From Bacteroidales bacterium (lineage in GTDB: Bacteria > Bacteroidota > Bacteroidia > Bacteroidales > P3), in assembly GCA_017559135.1 (NCBI GenBank), contig JAFYSZ010000001.1:310001-374000 (forward strand): a stretch of 64,000 bases of DNA. Reading direction: 5' to 3'. Below the pieces are notes generated by a model, which saw only the letters and a list, made by a program, of their open reading frames with translations, had not been told where the DNA came from and ran no database searches. Position numbers and translations under genes: made by a program. Position 1 is the first letter of the stretch. Every line of letters begins with the position of its first letter. This document shows positions 26,225 to 40,076 of the stretch, piece by piece.

Positions 26225-26674
26225 ATGAAGAAAATAGGAATTTTACTATTTTGTTGTTTTACGATTCTTTTCACTTTTTTTACATGCAAAGAAGATTATA
26301 TAGAAAATTATATTGGGTTATTTATATTAAATGATACAAATACAGATATAATTATACAAACCTATGTTGTAAACGATTCTTTTATTTCTCATAAACAGCA
26401 AAAAAGAATTTTCGGAAAAGCAAATATTGATGCACCTATTTATTTAAAAGAAGTGTTATCGGAAATTGATTCTTGCTCTCTTTATAAAATAGAAAATAAT
26501 GACACTATAAAAATAAAGACTTGGCATTCTAATGATGACACAAACTTAACTAACAAAAGTTTTTATACGGAAAATAACTGGAAATTATTTTCAAGAGTTT
26601 CAGATCCTTATGAACCAGAAGATCAATATTTATTTGTAATTACAGAAAGTGATTTAGTCACAGAAAATCAATAA
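26225..26674 (+). CDS. Small lipoprotein, paralogous family member 1
   Basis: 149 residues from the ATG that starts a lipoprotein signal (MKKIGILLFCCFTILFTFFTC). Cys is followed by KED, a charged tail like Bacteroidetes surface-export signals. The mature part shares a pattern with three genes downstream: DSCSLYKIENNDTI, TWHSNDDTN, K-x-FY-x(5)-W and FVITESD near the C terminus. No known domain recognised. The AT content is high even for this window. First of a four-gene array leading to beta-galactosidase. Confidence 0.7.
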   Translation: MKKIGILLFCCFTILFTFFTCKEDYIENYIGLFILNDTNTDIIIQTYVVNDSFISHKQQKRIFGKANIDAPIYLKEVLSEIDSCSLYKIENNDTIKIKTWHSNDDTNLTNKSFYTENNWKLFSRVSDPYEPEDQYLFVITESDLVTENQ

Positions 26675-26678
26675 TATT

Positions 26679-27113
26679 ATGAAAATAAAAAAAGCATTAT
26701 TTTATTTTTTATCTATTCTTGGAGTTTCATTAACATTTTTAAGTTGCGAAAATTCTAAGTCCAATCTTGGATTATACGTTTTAAATTATACAGAATCAGA
26801 TATAATTTTTAATACTTACAGTAATAACAAATCTTCATCAACAACAATACCTTTCAATGAAATAAAAATGGTATTTAATGAAGAAATCATTAATTTTGAT
26901 AATTGGTCTGATGTATTATATAATATTGATTCTTGTAGTGTTTATAAGATAGAAAATAACAATACAATACACAAAATAACTTGGCACAGAAATTATAATA
27001 CCAATTCAACAAATAAAAATTTCTTTTCCGAAAAAGAGTGGCACTTACTTAATGATTCTCTAAATATTTATTCACTCTATTTCGTTATAACCGAAGAAGA
27101 TTTCAAGAATTAA
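26679..27113 (+). CDS. Small lipoprotein, paralogous family member 2
   Basis: 144 residues, 4 bp after member 1. The lipobox is LSC followed by ENSKSN. It shares with member 1 a nearly identical block DSCSVYKIENNNTI and TWHRNYNTNSTNKNFF. Its last residues FVITEEDFKN nearly repeat those of member 4 (FVITEEDLKN). Its final 34 bases begin the 91-bp direct repeat (27080-27170). Probably surface-exposed; function unknown. Confidence 0.7.
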   Translation: MKIKKALFYFLSILGVSLTFLSCENSKSNLGLYVLNYTESDIIFNTYSNNKSSSTTIPFNEIKMVFNEEIINFDNWSDVLYNIDSCSVYKIENNNTIHKITWHRNYNTNSTNKNFFSEKEWHLLNDSLNIYSLYFVITEEDFKN

Positions 27114-27170
27114 CAAACAATTATACATACTCTTATGAAGAAAAAGTTTCTATTTATTTTATTAGCATTA
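27080..27170 (+). repeat. 91-bp direct repeat, copy A
   Basis: Nearly identical to 28385-28475 (offset 1305; I count two mismatches). The copy covers the end of a lipoprotein gene, the intergenic leader, and the first 12 codons of a signal peptide that in copy B belongs to beta-galactosidase. Confidence 0.9.
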
Positions 27171-27484
27171 GTCTTTTGTGGAATTACATTAAAGGTGAAA
27201 ATGCTGGAATTTGTGGAGTTGGAGAAATGTGGGGCTATGCAATAGAAGATTTATTAACTAATGGTAAATATGGTGGACTTGATATACATAAAGGAGCAGA
27301 TTGGATACGTGCAGATATATTACATGATTTAATGAAAGAAGGTATAGTTTCGCCAAATGATGTATTTGATTGCTTAACACCTTTGGTTACTACTCAAAAT
27401 AAATTAAAAGAAGCATTGCAAGAAAAATCACCTGCAAATCACAATATTATTGAAACACGATTTAGTATTTTAAATAATAATTAA
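27135..27484 (+). pseudogene. Chimeric gene remnant: beta-galactosidase-type signal peptide joined out of frame to a foreign C-terminal fragment
   Basis: ATG at 27135 opens [16 protein letters not shown], the same signal peptide as beta-galactosidase, but this frame ends after 36 codons. A different frame (27176-27484) then encodes about 100 residues: GENAGICGVGEMWGYAIEDLL, DIHKGADWIRADILHDLM and PNDVFDCLTPLVTTQNKLKEAL (in parts), with no start signal of its own. It looks like the C-terminal end of a larger secreted protein, possibly metallopeptidase-like; the similarity is weak. The junction lies at about 27170-27185, right where the 91-bp repeat ends. I infer recombination after duplication, then decay. 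Confidence 0.7.
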
Positions 27485-27488
27485 CATT

Positions 27489-27953
27489 ATGAAGAAAAGA
27501 TTTTTTAAAGGCAGTATTTTTATTATTTTATTATCTTTTGTATTTGTGGCGTGTGACCCTTGGTATGAGTATTATTATGAAATAGAAAACAATACCCAAG
27601 AAGACTTGTTTCTAACTATTTATTCTTCATCTGGATACATAGATCGTTATGGATACAAAATGCCAAATATATTTTTCAGACAACAAATTTGTTCTAAATC
27701 TAAAAAAGAAATCAAGGAGACTTTTAATGAATATAGCGATCCAAGAGTTTTTTTAACTATGTTTGATTCTTGCATAATTCAAAAGCAAGATTCTAATGGC
27801 ATAGTATTGAAAAAATGGTATAGAAACTATGATTTAAATTCTGAAAACAAAGAGTTTTTTGATTATTCTACTTGGATTCAAAATGGTGAAGATGGTTGCA
27901 TTTCCTTTATTTTCAAAATAGATGATTCGGATATAGAACTAAAAAATAAATAA
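27489..27953 (+). CDS. Small lipoprotein, paralogous family member 3
   Basis: 154 residues. Signal MKKRFFKGSIFIILLSFVFVAC with VAC lipobox. The family pattern is present in diverged form: DSCIIQKQDSNGIVLKKWYRNYDLNSENKEFF, spanning residues ~95-125 (read in pieces), then a C-terminal SFIFKIDDSDIE in place of FVITEED. Starts 4 bp after the remnant. Function unknown. Confidence 0.65.
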   Translation: MKKRFFKGSIFIILLSFVFVACDPWYEYYYEIENNTQEDLFLTIYSSSGYIDRYGYKMPNIFFRQQICSKSKKEIKETFNEYSDPRVFLTMFDSCIIQKQDSNGIVLKKWYRNYDLNSENKEFFDYSTWIQNGEDGCISFIFKIDDSDIELKNK

Positions 27954-28384
27954 TTAAAACCAAATATTATGAATAATATAAAATCGTTTTTGAGTATAAT
28001 TTTAATTTTATTTTCTTTTATTTTGTTAATTTCCTGTGAGGGTAAAAACTATACACTTTTAATGATAAAAAACAAAACAAATAAAGATTTACACATTTCT
28101 ATGGATAATGGCAAAAATACTTCTGCGATTATTTATTGTGGTCACACATCTTGTCTGACAGAAAAATCTGCATTCGGACACATTATGGGACCATATAGCA
28201 TAAAATCAGATGTTTTTGAAAACACTATGTCATTTTATGATAGTTGTGTTGTGAGAATAAATAATTCAGAAGGTGAAATAATAAAAGTTTGGAGAAAAAA
28301 AGAAAAGGATTTCAATTCTTTTAAAAATTTTTTTAGAGAAGAAAACTGGAGAAAAGAAGTGAATGGAGACGAATGTATTTATAC

Positions 28385-32391
<4,007 letters not shown>

Positions 32392-32395
32392 TGAT

Positions 32396-33292
32396 TTATT
32401 CGTATATTTCGTGCTTGTATGCTTTTAAAGTATTATCTAATAAAGCAACAATAGTCATTGGGCCTACTCCTCCTGGTACTGGTGTGATTGCTTTACACTT
32501 TGGTGCTACTTCATCATACTTTACATCTCCTATTATCTTATATCCTTTTTCGTTATCGGCAGGAACTCTATGAATTCCCACGTCTACTATCACTGCTCCT
32601 TCTTTTACCATATCGGCAGTCAAGAATTCTGGTTTTCCAATAGCGACTATGATTATGTCTGCTTGAAGACAAATTTCTTTTAGATTCTTTGTCTTAGAGT
32701 GACACATCGTTACGGTGCAGTTTGCTTTGCTTGAATTTCTTGACATAAGGATAGAAATCGGTGTACCTACTATATTGCTTCGTCCTAATACAACACAATG
32801 TTTTCCTTCTGTTTCAATATTACTTCTATCTAATAGTTTTTTGATTCCATACGGCGTTGCAGGAATGTAAGAAGGCAGACCTATCATCATTCTTCCTTCA
32901 TTTGTTGGGTGGAATCCATCAACATCTTTTGCTGGATTTATGGATTCTAATACTTTTCTTTCGGAAATATGTTTTGGAAGTGGCAATTGTACTATGTATC
33001 CATCTACTTCTGGATCGTTATTCAAAAAGTCTAATGTCTCTAATAAGTCTTTTTCTGTTATTGTTTCAGGAAAACGATATACCGATGAAGTAAATCCTAC
33101 TTCTTTTGATTGTTTTTCTTTACTTGCAACGTATGAAAGACTTGCTCCGTCTTCGCCTACTATTACTGCAACTAAGTGTGGTGGTCTTTTTCCTGCATCT
33201 AATAAGTCTGATACTTCTTTTCTTATTTCTTCTTTAATTGTTTTGGCAATTATTCTGCCGTCAATCAAAATTGGTTGTGCTGTGTTTTCCAT
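32396..33292 (-). CDS. folD: Methylenetetrahydrofolate dehydrogenase / methenyltetrahydrofolate cyclohydrolase
   Basis: 298 residues; interconverts 5,10-methylene-, methenyl- and 10-formyl-tetrahydrofolate. Landmarks are Y54 and the catalytic K58 in [40 protein letters not shown] and the terminal [18 protein letters not shown]. Starts 7 bp after ffh. Glycine from threonine breakdown would feed the same one-carbon pool (inference). Confidence 0.97.
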   Translation of the reverse strand: MENTAQPILIDGRIIAKTIKEEIRKEVSDLLDAGKRPPHLVAVIVGEDGASLSYVASKEKQSKEVGFTSSVYRFPETITEKDLLETLDFLNNDPEVDGYIVQLPLPKHISERKVLESINPAKDVDGFHPTNEGRMMIGLPSYIPATPYGIKKLLDRSNIETEGKHCVVLGRSNIVGTPISILMSRNSSKANCTVTMCHSKTKNLKEICLQADIIIVAIGKPEFLTADMVKEGAVIVDVGIHRVPADNEKGYKIIGDVKYDEVAPKCKAITPVPGGVGPMTIVALLDNTLKAYKHEIYE

Positions 33293-33299
33293 AATTTTT

Positions 33300-34622
33300 C
33301 TATCTTCTTCTTATGTTTTTCATAGCGTTCATTTTTCCGCTACTCATCATCTTCATCATTTTCTTTGTTTCATCAAATTGTTTCATCAAACGATTTACCT
33401 CTTCTATTGAAGTACCACTACCTTTTGCGATTCTTCTTCTTCTTGATGTATCAATTTTTGATGGATTTCTTCTTTCGTAAGGAGTCATTGAACCAATCAT
33501 TGCTTCAATTCCCTTAAATGCGTCATTGTCTATTTCAACATCTTTCATCATTTTGCCCATACCAGGAATCATTCCTACTAAATCTTTGAGGTTTCCCATC
33601 TTTTTGATTTGTGCAATTTGAGATAAGAAGTCGTTAAAGTCAAATTCGTTAGATTTTATTCTCTTATTTATTTTTCTTGCTTGCTCTTCGTCATATTGTT
33701 CTTGGGCTTTTTCTACAAAAGAAACGATATCTCCCATTCCAAGAATACGATTAGCCATTCTTTCAGGGTGGAACATATCTAAATCACCCATTTTTTCGCC
33801 TAAACCTACGAATTTGATTGGTTTGTTTACAACATGTTTGATTGTTAAGGCCGCTCCACCTCGTGTATCACCATCAAGTTTTGTTAAAATAACGCCATCA
33901 AAGTCTATTACTTCATTAAACGCTTTTGCTGTATTAACTGCGTCTTGTCCTGTCATAGAATCGACAACGAAAAGCGTCTCTGTTGGGTTGATTGCTTGTT
34001 TTATGTTTGAGATTTCTCTCATCATCTCATCATCAACTGCCAATCGTCCTGCTGTATCGACAATTACTACTGATATTGATTTGCTTTTTGCATAACTTAC
34101 TGCTTCTTTTGCAATTGAAACTGCGTCTTTGGAATCTTCTTTGGCAAATACTTCTACTCCTATTTGTTCTCCTAAAACTTTTAGTTGATTTATTGCGGCA
34201 GGTCTGTAAACATCACAAGCTACAAGTAGGACTGATTTATTTTTCTTGGTTTTTAAGTAGTGAGATAGTTTGGCTGAAAAAGTTGTTTTACCACTTCCTT
34301 GCAATCCTGACATCAAAATTACGGCAGGATTACCGTTTAAGTTTATGCCTTGTGCTTCTCCTCCCATTAAAGCTGTGAGTTCATCGTGTACAATCTTAAC
34401 CATGAGTTGTCCTGGCTCGATTGATGTGAGAACATCTCTGCCTAATGCTTTTTCTTTAACGGTTGCACAAAATTCTTTTGCTATTGCGTAACTTACGTCA
34501 GCGTCTATTAAGGCTTTTCTTACCTCTTTTAAAGATTCTGCAATGTTTATTTCCGAGATTTTGCCTTTTCCTTTTATGATTTTAAAGGCTTTGTCAAATT
34601 TTTCCGATAAATTTTCAAACAT
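33300..34622 (-). CDS. ffh: Signal recognition particle protein Ffh (SRP54)
   Basis: 440 residues: N helical bundle, G domain with [14 protein letters not shown] (P loop), [13 protein letters not shown] and [13 protein letters not shown], and a methionine-rich M domain ([27 protein letters not shown]) that binds SRP RNA and signal sequences. First gene of an operon with folD and the deacetylase. The SRP RNA gene is not in the window. Confidence 0.97.
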   Translation of the reverse strand: MFENLSEKFDKAFKIIKGKGKISEINIAESLKEVRKALIDADVSYAIAKEFCATVKEKALGRDVLTSIEPGQLMVKIVHDELTALMGGEAQGINLNGNPAVILMSGLQGSGKTTFSAKLSHYLKTKKNKSVLLVACDVYRPAAINQLKVLGEQIGVEVFAKEDSKDAVSIAKEAVSYAKSKSISVVIVDTAGRLAVDDEMMREISNIKQAINPTETLFVVDSMTGQDAVNTAKAFNEVIDFDGVILTKLDGDTRGGAALTIKHVVNKPIKFVGLGEKMGDLDMFHPERMANRILGMGDIVSFVEKAQEQYDEEQARKINKRIKSNEFDFNDFLSQIAQIKKMGNLKDLVGMIPGMGKMMKDVEIDNDAFKGIEAMIGSMTPYERRNPSKIDTSRRRRIAKGSGTSIEEVNRLMKQFDETKKMMKMMSSGKMNAMKNIRRR

Positions 34623-34668
34623 CTTGTAAAAGTATTCTATTTATTTAAGTTTGCAAATATAGGTAATT

Positions 34669-35835
34669 TTATTCGTAAACTAAGTATTTCGCACGTATTT
34701 TCTTGAATTTTTCAATATCTTTTTGCCAACCCATTCTTATTTCTTCTTCTTTTAAGCCTTTTTCTATTTGTTTTCGTAGTTGATCAGTCCCTGCAAGTTT
34801 ATCAAAAAACGAATTAAAGAAATCATCTTTTTTCTCTGCGGTTTTATACATTTTTATAAGGAAAGAAAGATCTAATTTCTTGTTTTTTGCTTGCAAGTCT
34901 TTCATTCCATAACATTTTTTGCCTTTATACATAGGATTATCGCTCACTCCTTTTATTGCTTGTGGAGTAAACGAAAATGTTTTGTCATAATAATCGGGAT
35001 AACCAATGATTTCAAAAGGAGTATCGGTACCTCGTCCTACACTTACTTTTGTTCCTTCAAAAAAACAAAGAGAAGGATACAATTCTATTGCTTTTGGAGT
35101 TTGTAGATTAGGACTTGGTGAAACGGGAAGTTGATATACTTGTTCCAAACCGTGTTTCCAATCAAGCATTTCTATCACTTGTAAATCGCACTGAATAGAA
35201 TCTTTCAACCAACCTTCACCATTTATCATTTTTGCATACTCTCCTATTGTCATTGCGTGCAAAACAGGAATTGTATGCATTCCAACAAAGGATTTAAACT
35301 TTGGATCCAAAACAGGACCGTCAATATAATCATTAGGATTTGGCCTATCAAGAACAATAAGTCTGCAATTATTTTCTGCACAAGCCTCCATTACATAATG
35401 CAAAGTAGATATATATGTATAGAAACGACAACCTACATCTTGCAAGTCAAACAAAACGATTTCGCAATCCTTGATTTGCTCACTTGTAGTTTTTTTATTT
35501 TTCCCATAAAGCGAAATAATAGGAAGATTTGTCTTTGAATCCACCGAATTATTCACATATCCACCTGCTTCAACATTACCTCTAAAACCATGTTCTGGCG
35601 AAAATATTTTGATAATATTTACATCTAATGAAAGAAGCGTATCTAAAAGATGAACCAAATCACCATTTTTATCGTGTACAACCCCTGTTTGATTAGTTAA
35701 AAGAGCGACTTTTTTATCTTTTATTAAGTTTACATATTTCTCAAAGCGTTCTGCTCCTATTTTTACACTATTTTGCGAATATAATCCTAAGGATAAGATA
35801 ATTAGAATTAGAGATAAAACAATTTTTTTCTTCAT
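34669..35835 (-). CDS. namZ: Exo-beta-N-acetylmuramidase NamZ (DUF1343)
   Basis: 388 residues with signal peptide (MKKKIVLSLILIILSLGLYSQ). Family signatures: VALLTNQTGV, FSPEHGFRG, PIISLYGKNKKTT, VLFDLQDVGCRFYTYISTL, VLDRPNP, GEGWLKDSIQCDL, SPNLQTP and GRGTDTPFEIIG. NamZ-type enzymes release MurNAc from the non-reducing end of peptidoglycan fragments in the periplasm. AnmK, another muropeptide-recycling enzyme, is encoded at 61110-62156. Monocistronic; a TATTTTTG box on the minus strand (35855-35862) lies about 20 bp upstream. Confidence 0.88.
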   Translation of the reverse strand: MKKKIVLSLILIILSLGLYSQNSVKIGAERFEKYVNLIKDKKVALLTNQTGVVHDKNGDLVHLLDTLLSLDVNIIKIFSPEHGFRGNVEAGGYVNNSVDSKTNLPIISLYGKNKKTTSEQIKDCEIVLFDLQDVGCRFYTYISTLHYVMEACAENNCRLIVLDRPNPNDYIDGPVLDPKFKSFVGMHTIPVLHAMTIGEYAKMINGEGWLKDSIQCDLQVIEMLDWKHGLEQVYQLPVSPSPNLQTPKAIELYPSLCFFEGTKVSVGRGTDTPFEIIGYPDYYDKTFSFTPQAIKGVSDNPMYKGKKCYGMKDLQAKNKKLDLSFLIKMYKTAEKKDDFFNSFFDKLAGTDQLRKQIEKGLKEEEIRMGWQKDIEKFKKIRAKYLVYE

Positions 35836-35854
35836 TTCAAATAATTTAGAACTG

Positions 35855-35922
35855 CAAAAATATTAAAAAAAACGCTTTTTTATTTAAATTTTACTTTGTT
35901 TAAAAAAATATTTTTACTTTTG
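35855..35922. promoter_or_regulatory. Divergent -7 boxes for namZ and rho
   Basis: TATTTTTG on the minus strand (35855-35862) faces namZ. TACTTTTG on the plus strand (35915-35922) faces rho. A TTTG lies 16 bp upstream of the rightward box, so the spacing is short. The rho transcript would have a leader of roughly 115 nt. Confidence 0.5.
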
Positions 35923-35996
35923 CATCAACAAAATACGTACAATTAAAAAGGTTATTCAACCAATTTGAAAGATTAACATTTAATATAATTAAAATA

Positions 35997-36068
35997 ATGC
36001 AGCAAAGCACCTGTTCAATGTGCTTGTTTATGTCAATTACAATATGTATAGTAAAACTCAACTATTAG
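35997..36068 (+). other. Possible upstream ORF overlapping the rho start
   Basis: ATG at 35997 opens 23 codons ([14 protein letters not shown] and onward), ending at 36068, 22 bp inside rho in another frame. A small hairpin (AGCAC 36006-36010 with GTGCT 36020-36024) lies within it. It could couple or control rho translation. There is no comparative support, so this is a weak call. Confidence 0.25.
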
Positions 36069-37717
36069 AAAAATCTTTGGAAGAGTTAAAACAAATCTCC
36101 AAAGAACTCGGTTTAACAAAAATAAGCCGATTAAACTCTCAGGATTTAATCTATAAAATTTTAGATTTTCAAGCTCAAAATCAGCCACAGCCGATTGTAG
36201 AAGAAAAAAAAGAGGAAGTAAAACGCAGGACACGCACTCGCATCAAGCCAAAGCCGATAGCAGAAAGCAATGTAAAGAAAGAAAATGCCGAAAGCGTACA
36301 AGCGAATGCTAAGAAGCAGAAAAAAACAGAGGAAATAGTAATTAAAGAACTAAAACTCGCAGAAATCCCCGAAATTCCTCAAATCGAAGAGGTTATTCTT
36401 CCCGAATTTACTCCTACCTTAAAGATTACAAAAACAGAAACAAAGGAAGAAGAAATTAAAACAAAGAAAGAAAATTCTGAAACAAAGAAAGAAATTTCCG
36501 AAACCAAGAAAGAAGAAACTACATCCGAACAAACTTCAATAGAACCAAAGCAAGAAGAAGAGAAAGTAGAAGAAAATAAACCTATTTTCAATTTTGAGAC
36601 AGAAGGATTAGTAGAAGCAGAAGGAGTATTAGAGGTAATGCCTGACGGATACGGCTTTTTACGTTCTTCGGACTACAATTATCTAAATTCTCCCGATGAC
36701 ATATACGTATCTCAATCACAAATAAAATATTTTGGTTTAAAAACGGGAGATACAATCGAGGGAACAATACGCCCACCAAAAGATGGAGAGAAATATTTCC
36801 CTCTTGTAAAAGCAACAAAGGTTAATGGCAAAACTGCGGAATTGATAAGAGATAGAATACCTTTTGATTATCTTACTCCATTGTTCCCAGAAGAAAAATT
36901 TGAGCTTTGTCATCACAAATCAGAATCACTTTCTACAAGAATAATTGACTTATTTACACCAATAGGAAAAGGACAAAGAGCCTTAATAGTAGCCCCTCCA
37001 AAAACAGGAAAAACAACTCTATTGAAAGAAGTAGCAAATGCAATTGCAGCAAATCACCCTGAGGTTTATCTTATAGTGCTTTTGATTGACGAAAGACCGG
37101 AAGAGGTAACCGATATGCAAAGAACGGTTAATGCAGAAGTGATTGCCTCAACTTTTGACGAACCTGCCGAACGCCACGTAAAGATTGCAAACATTGTTTT
37201 AGAGAAAGCAAAACGTATGACAGAGTGTGGACACGATGTTGTAATAGTTTTAGACTCTATAACACGTTTAGCAAGAGCATATAACACCGTTGCCCCTGCC
37301 TCAGGCAAGGTTTTGTCGGGAGGAGTTGAAGCAAACGCATTGCAAAAGCCTAAGAGATTTTTCGGAGCAGCAAGAAACATAGAAAATGGTGGTTCTTTAA
37401 CAATCATAGCAACCGCTTTAACCGAAACAGGCTCAAAGATGGACGAAGTAATCTTTGAAGAATTTAAAGGAACAGGTAATATGGAATTGCAACTTGATAG
37501 AAAACTTGCAAACAAACGCATATATCCTGCAATAGACCTTGTAGTTTCTTCAACAAGACGCGATGACCTACTTCACTCTCAATCAATTTGGGATAGAATG
37601 CTTATACTTCGCAATCACATTGCCGATATGACACCACAAGAAGCAATGGAATTGATAAAAGGAAGAATGAAAAACACAGACTCAAACGAAGAGTTCTTAT
37701 TAGGAATGAATGGATAA
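36044..37717 (+). CDS. rho: Transcription termination factor Rho
   Basis: 557 residues from the ATG that begins [19 protein letters not shown], the Rho N-terminal helical domain; the longer frame adds 8 unrelated residues. An insert of about 120 residues rich in Lys, Glu and Thr follows, typical of Bacteroidetes Rho. It contains a 7-residue repeat ([21 protein letters not shown]). Then come the RNA-binding OB fold ([20 protein letters not shown]) and the ATPase with Walker [24 protein letters not shown] and the RLARAYN region. Hexameric RNA translocase ending untranslated transcripts. glyS follows after 17 bp. Confidence 0.96.
   Translation: MYSKTQLLEKSLEELKQISKELGLTKISRLNSQDLIYKILDFQAQNQPQPIVEEKKEEVKRRTRTRIKPKPIAESNVKKENAESVQANAKKQKKTEEIVIKELKLAEIPEIPQIEEVILPEFTPTLKITKTETKEEEIKTKKENSETKKEISETKKEETTSEQTSIEPKQEEEKVEENKPIFNFETEGLVEAEGVLEVMPDGYGFLRSSDYNYLNSPDDIYVSQSQIKYFGLKTGDTIEGTIRPPKDGEKYFPLVKATKVNGKTAELIRDRIPFDYLTPLFPEEKFELCHHKSESLSTRIIDLFTPIGKGQRALIVAPPKTGKTTLLKEVANAIAANHPEVYLIVLLIDERPEEVTDMQRTVNAEVIASTFDEPAERHVKIANIVLEKAKRMTECGHDVVIVLDSITRLARAYNTVAPASGKVLSGGVEANALQKPKRFFGAARNIENGGSLTIIATALTETGSKMDEVIFEEFKGTGNMELQLDRKLANKRIYPAIDLVVSSTRRDDLLHSQSIWDRMLILRNHIADMTPQEAMELIKGRMKNTDSNEEFLLGMNG
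36420..36550 (-). repeat. In-frame 21-bp-periodic array inside rho
   Basis: On the plus strand CAAAG falls at 36441, 36462 and 36483, CCAAG at 36504 and CAAAG again at 36546. All are multiples of 21 bp, with a weaker TAAAG at 36420. Read on the minus strand, the unit ending at 36487 begins CTTTGTTTCAGAA, the same 13-mer as the array upstream of the DUF1016 gene (from 41228). Confidence 0.7.
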
Positions 37718-37734
37718 TAAAAATAATACATAAA

Positions 37735-39264
37735 ATGGCAAACAACGAAGACTTATTTAAAAAGATAACATCTCACGCTAAGGAATACGGATTTATATTT
37801 CCTTCAAGTGAAATTTACGATGGAATGAGTGCCGTATATGATTACGGACAAAATGGTGTGGAATTGAAAAACAACATCAAGCAATATTGGTGGAAATCAA
37901 TGACACAAATGCACGAAAACATAGTTGGGATTGATTCAGCAATCTTTATGCACCCTACTATTTGGAAAGCATCGGGTCATGTGGACGCTTTCAACGATCC
38001 TTTAATAGATAACAAAGACTCAAAAAAGCGTTATCGTGCCGATGTGTTGATTGAAGAACACATTGCAAAGATTGAAGACAAGATAAACAAAGAATGCGAA
38101 AAAGCAAAAAAGAAATTTGGAGACGCATTCGATAGAGAACAATTCGTAAGCACTAATGCAAGAGTGTTAGAGTATGCCTCAAAGATGAAAGACATACAAA
38201 CACGATTTGCATCTCTTATGGAGGCAAACGATCTTGCGGGAATAAAAGCCTTGATTGAAGAATTAGGAATAGTTTGTCCTATATCGGGTTCAAGAAATTG
38301 GACAGATGTAAGACAATTCAACCTAATGTTTGCAACAAAAGTAGGATCGGTTAGCGAACAAGCAGACACAATTTATCTTAGACCAGAGACTGCACAAGGT
38401 ATTTTTGTCAATTACTTAAATGTTCAAAAGACAGGAAGAATGAAAATACCGTTTGGAATTGCTCAAATCGGTAAAGCATTCCGTAATGAGATTGTTGCAA
38501 GACAATTTATTTTCAGAATGAGAGAGTTTGAACAAATGGAAATGCAATTCTTTGTACGTCCGGGAGAAGAAATCAAGTGGTTTGAATATTGGAAAGAAAC
38601 ACGTATGAAATGGCATCTTGCATTGGGCATACCAAGTGAAAAATATCGCTATCACGATCACGAAAAACTTGCTCACTATGCAAACGCTGCAACAGATATT
38701 GAGTTTGATTTCCCATTTGGATTCAAAGAATTAGAGGGTATTCATTCAAGAACGGACTTCGACTTAAAGCGTCATCAAGAATTTTCGGGCAAAAAACTTC
38801 AATACTTCGACTCAGAACTTGGCGAAAGTTACGTTCCTTACGTTATAGAAACATCTATCGGATTGGATAGAACGTTTCTTGCAGTTTTCTCTCACGCTTA
38901 CAAAGAAGAAAAACTTGAAGACGGTTCGGAAAGAGTAGTTTTAGCACTTCCACGTGTGCTTGCACCGGTGAAAGCAGCCGTTCTTCCTCTTGTAAAGAAA
39001 GATGGAATGCCAGAAAAAGCAAGAGAGATAATGAATATCTTAAAACAAGACTTCCAAGTACAATATGACGAAAAAGATGCAATAGGAAAACGCTATCGCC
39101 GTCAAGACGCAATAGGAACACCTTATTGTATTACCGTTGATAGTCAAACAATGGAAGACAACACCGTTACAATTCGTGAAAGAGATACAATGCAACAAGA
39201 ACGCATATCAATAGATAATCTCTTCACTTACATACATAATAACATTAAACCTTTAAATTTATAG
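37735..39264 (+). CDS. glyS: Glycine-tRNA ligase (class II, alpha2 type)
   Basis: 509 residues, charging tRNA-Gly. Class II motifs: ETAQGIFVNYLNVQKTGR (motif 1 region), FRNEIVARQFIFRMREFEQMEMQFF (motif 2, split at 20 residues as FRNEIVARQFIFRMREFEQM plus EMQFF), and ETSIGLDRTFLAVFSHAY (motif 3). The anticodon-binding domain is at the C terminus (LAPVKAAVLPLVKKDGMPEK). The single-chain homodimeric type fits the length. It sits between rho and a PAP2 phosphatase gene and is likely co-transcribed with both. Confidence 0.96.
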   Translation: MANNEDLFKKITSHAKEYGFIFPSSEIYDGMSAVYDYGQNGVELKNNIKQYWWKSMTQMHENIVGIDSAIFMHPTIWKASGHVDAFNDPLIDNKDSKKRYRADVLIEEHIAKIEDKINKECEKAKKKFGDAFDREQFVSTNARVLEYASKMKDIQTRFASLMEANDLAGIKALIEELGIVCPISGSRNWTDVRQFNLMFATKVGSVSEQADTIYLRPETAQGIFVNYLNVQKTGRMKIPFGIAQIGKAFRNEIVARQFIFRMREFEQMEMQFFVRPGEEIKWFEYWKETRMKWHLALGIPSEKYRYHDHEKLAHYANAATDIEFDFPFGFKELEGIHSRTDFDLKRHQEFSGKKLQYFDSELGESYVPYVIETSIGLDRTFLAVFSHAYKEEKLEDGSERVVLALPRVLAPVKAAVLPLVKKDGMPEKAREIMNILKQDFQVQYDEKDAIGKRYRRQDAIGTPYCITVDSQTMEDNTVTIRERDTMQQERISIDNLFTYIHNNIKPLNL

Positions 39265-39266
39265 AT

Positions 39267-39989
39267 ATGAAAAGCAAGTACATCTTATTCTTATTAGCGA
39301 TTTTGTTAGTATTCTCTCCTTGCAAAAAAGCAAAAGCACAAACCGAATACATAATTCCAACAACGCTAATTTCATACGGTGTACTTGCTCAATTCGTTCC
39401 CGCCTTAGATGATTTTGACCTTAGCATAAGAGAGGGTTTTTCTTCATTTAATCAAAATAAATGTAAGATTGACGATTACATTCAATACTTTCCAACCCTT
39501 GCCTTTGCGGGATTAGGAACCTTAGGCGTAGAAACTAATTACAAATTCGTTGATAGGCTTTGCGTAGGTGCTATTGCATACACATTAGTTGGTGCAACGG
39601 TTTTAACAACCAAACAACTCACAGGAATAGAACGACCAGACGGCTCGGCAAATAATTCATTTCCTTCGGGACATACCGCATTTTCTTTCGTAGGAGCCGA
39701 TTTGGTTTATATGACATACAAAGACGCCTCGCCAATATATGGAATTGCAGCATACACTTGTGCAACAACAGTAGCCTTTCTTAGAATGTATAATAACCGT
39801 CATTGGTTTTCGGACGTAGTATGTGGAGCTGGCGTTGGGATTCTTGGTTCAAGACTTTCAATTTGGGCTTTTGACAAAATCAAACAATGCCTAAACACCC
39901 GCAATAATAAGAATTTATCCTTCAATGGAGGTTTTTCACCCTTTGTTTATGACAATAAAATCGGCTTATCTTTGAGTTTAACTTTCTAA
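39267..39989 (+). CDS. Secreted/membrane PAP2-family phosphatase
   Basis: 240 residues with signal peptide or N-terminal membrane helix (YILFLLAILLVFSPCKKAKA). The three acid-phosphatase motifs are complete: KQLTGIERP (K-x6-RP), PSGH, and RMYNNRHWFSD (R-x5-H-x3-D). A CxxA-like cysteine after the hydrophobic stretch could be a lipobox, but the context is poor. Substrate probably a lipid phosphate such as undecaprenyl diphosphate or a phospholipid (family knowledge). ATG 2 bp after the glyS stop. The stop codon lies within a 21-bp-family motif (TTTCTAAAACAAAG). Confidence 0.9.
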   Translation: MKSKYILFLLAILLVFSPCKKAKAQTEYIIPTTLISYGVLAQFVPALDDFDLSIREGFSSFNQNKCKIDDYIQYFPTLAFAGLGTLGVETNYKFVDRLCVGAIAYTLVGATVLTTKQLTGIERPDGSANNSFPSGHTAFSFVGADLVYMTYKDASPIYGIAAYTCATTVAFLRMYNNRHWFSDVVCGAGVGILGSRLSIWAFDKIKQCLNTRNNKNLSFNGGFSPFVYDNKIGLSLSLTF

Positions 39990-40076
39990 AACAAAGAATT
40001 ATAAAAACAAAAACGCTCGTTTGTCAAAATATTTCAAAGACTTACGAGCGTTTTTCTTTGAGTTATTATTTATTCT
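39976..40076. repeat. Repeat/terminator hairpin, copy 1
   Basis: Stem ACGCTCGT (40013-40020) with ACGAGCGT (40044-40051), T-run after and A-run before, so it can terminate from both sides. Units step by 21 bp: 40014 (CGCTCG), 40035 (CAAAG) and 40056 (CTTTGAGTTATT). A single 21-bp-family unit on the minus strand (CTTTGTTTTAGAAA, from 39996) precedes it. Nearly the same arrangement recurs at 45923-46010. Confidence 0.8.

Noticed and set aside
27176..27484. An independent 102-residue protein
   Set aside because: It has no start signal of its own, begins mid-domain and is joined out of frame to a duplicated signal peptide.
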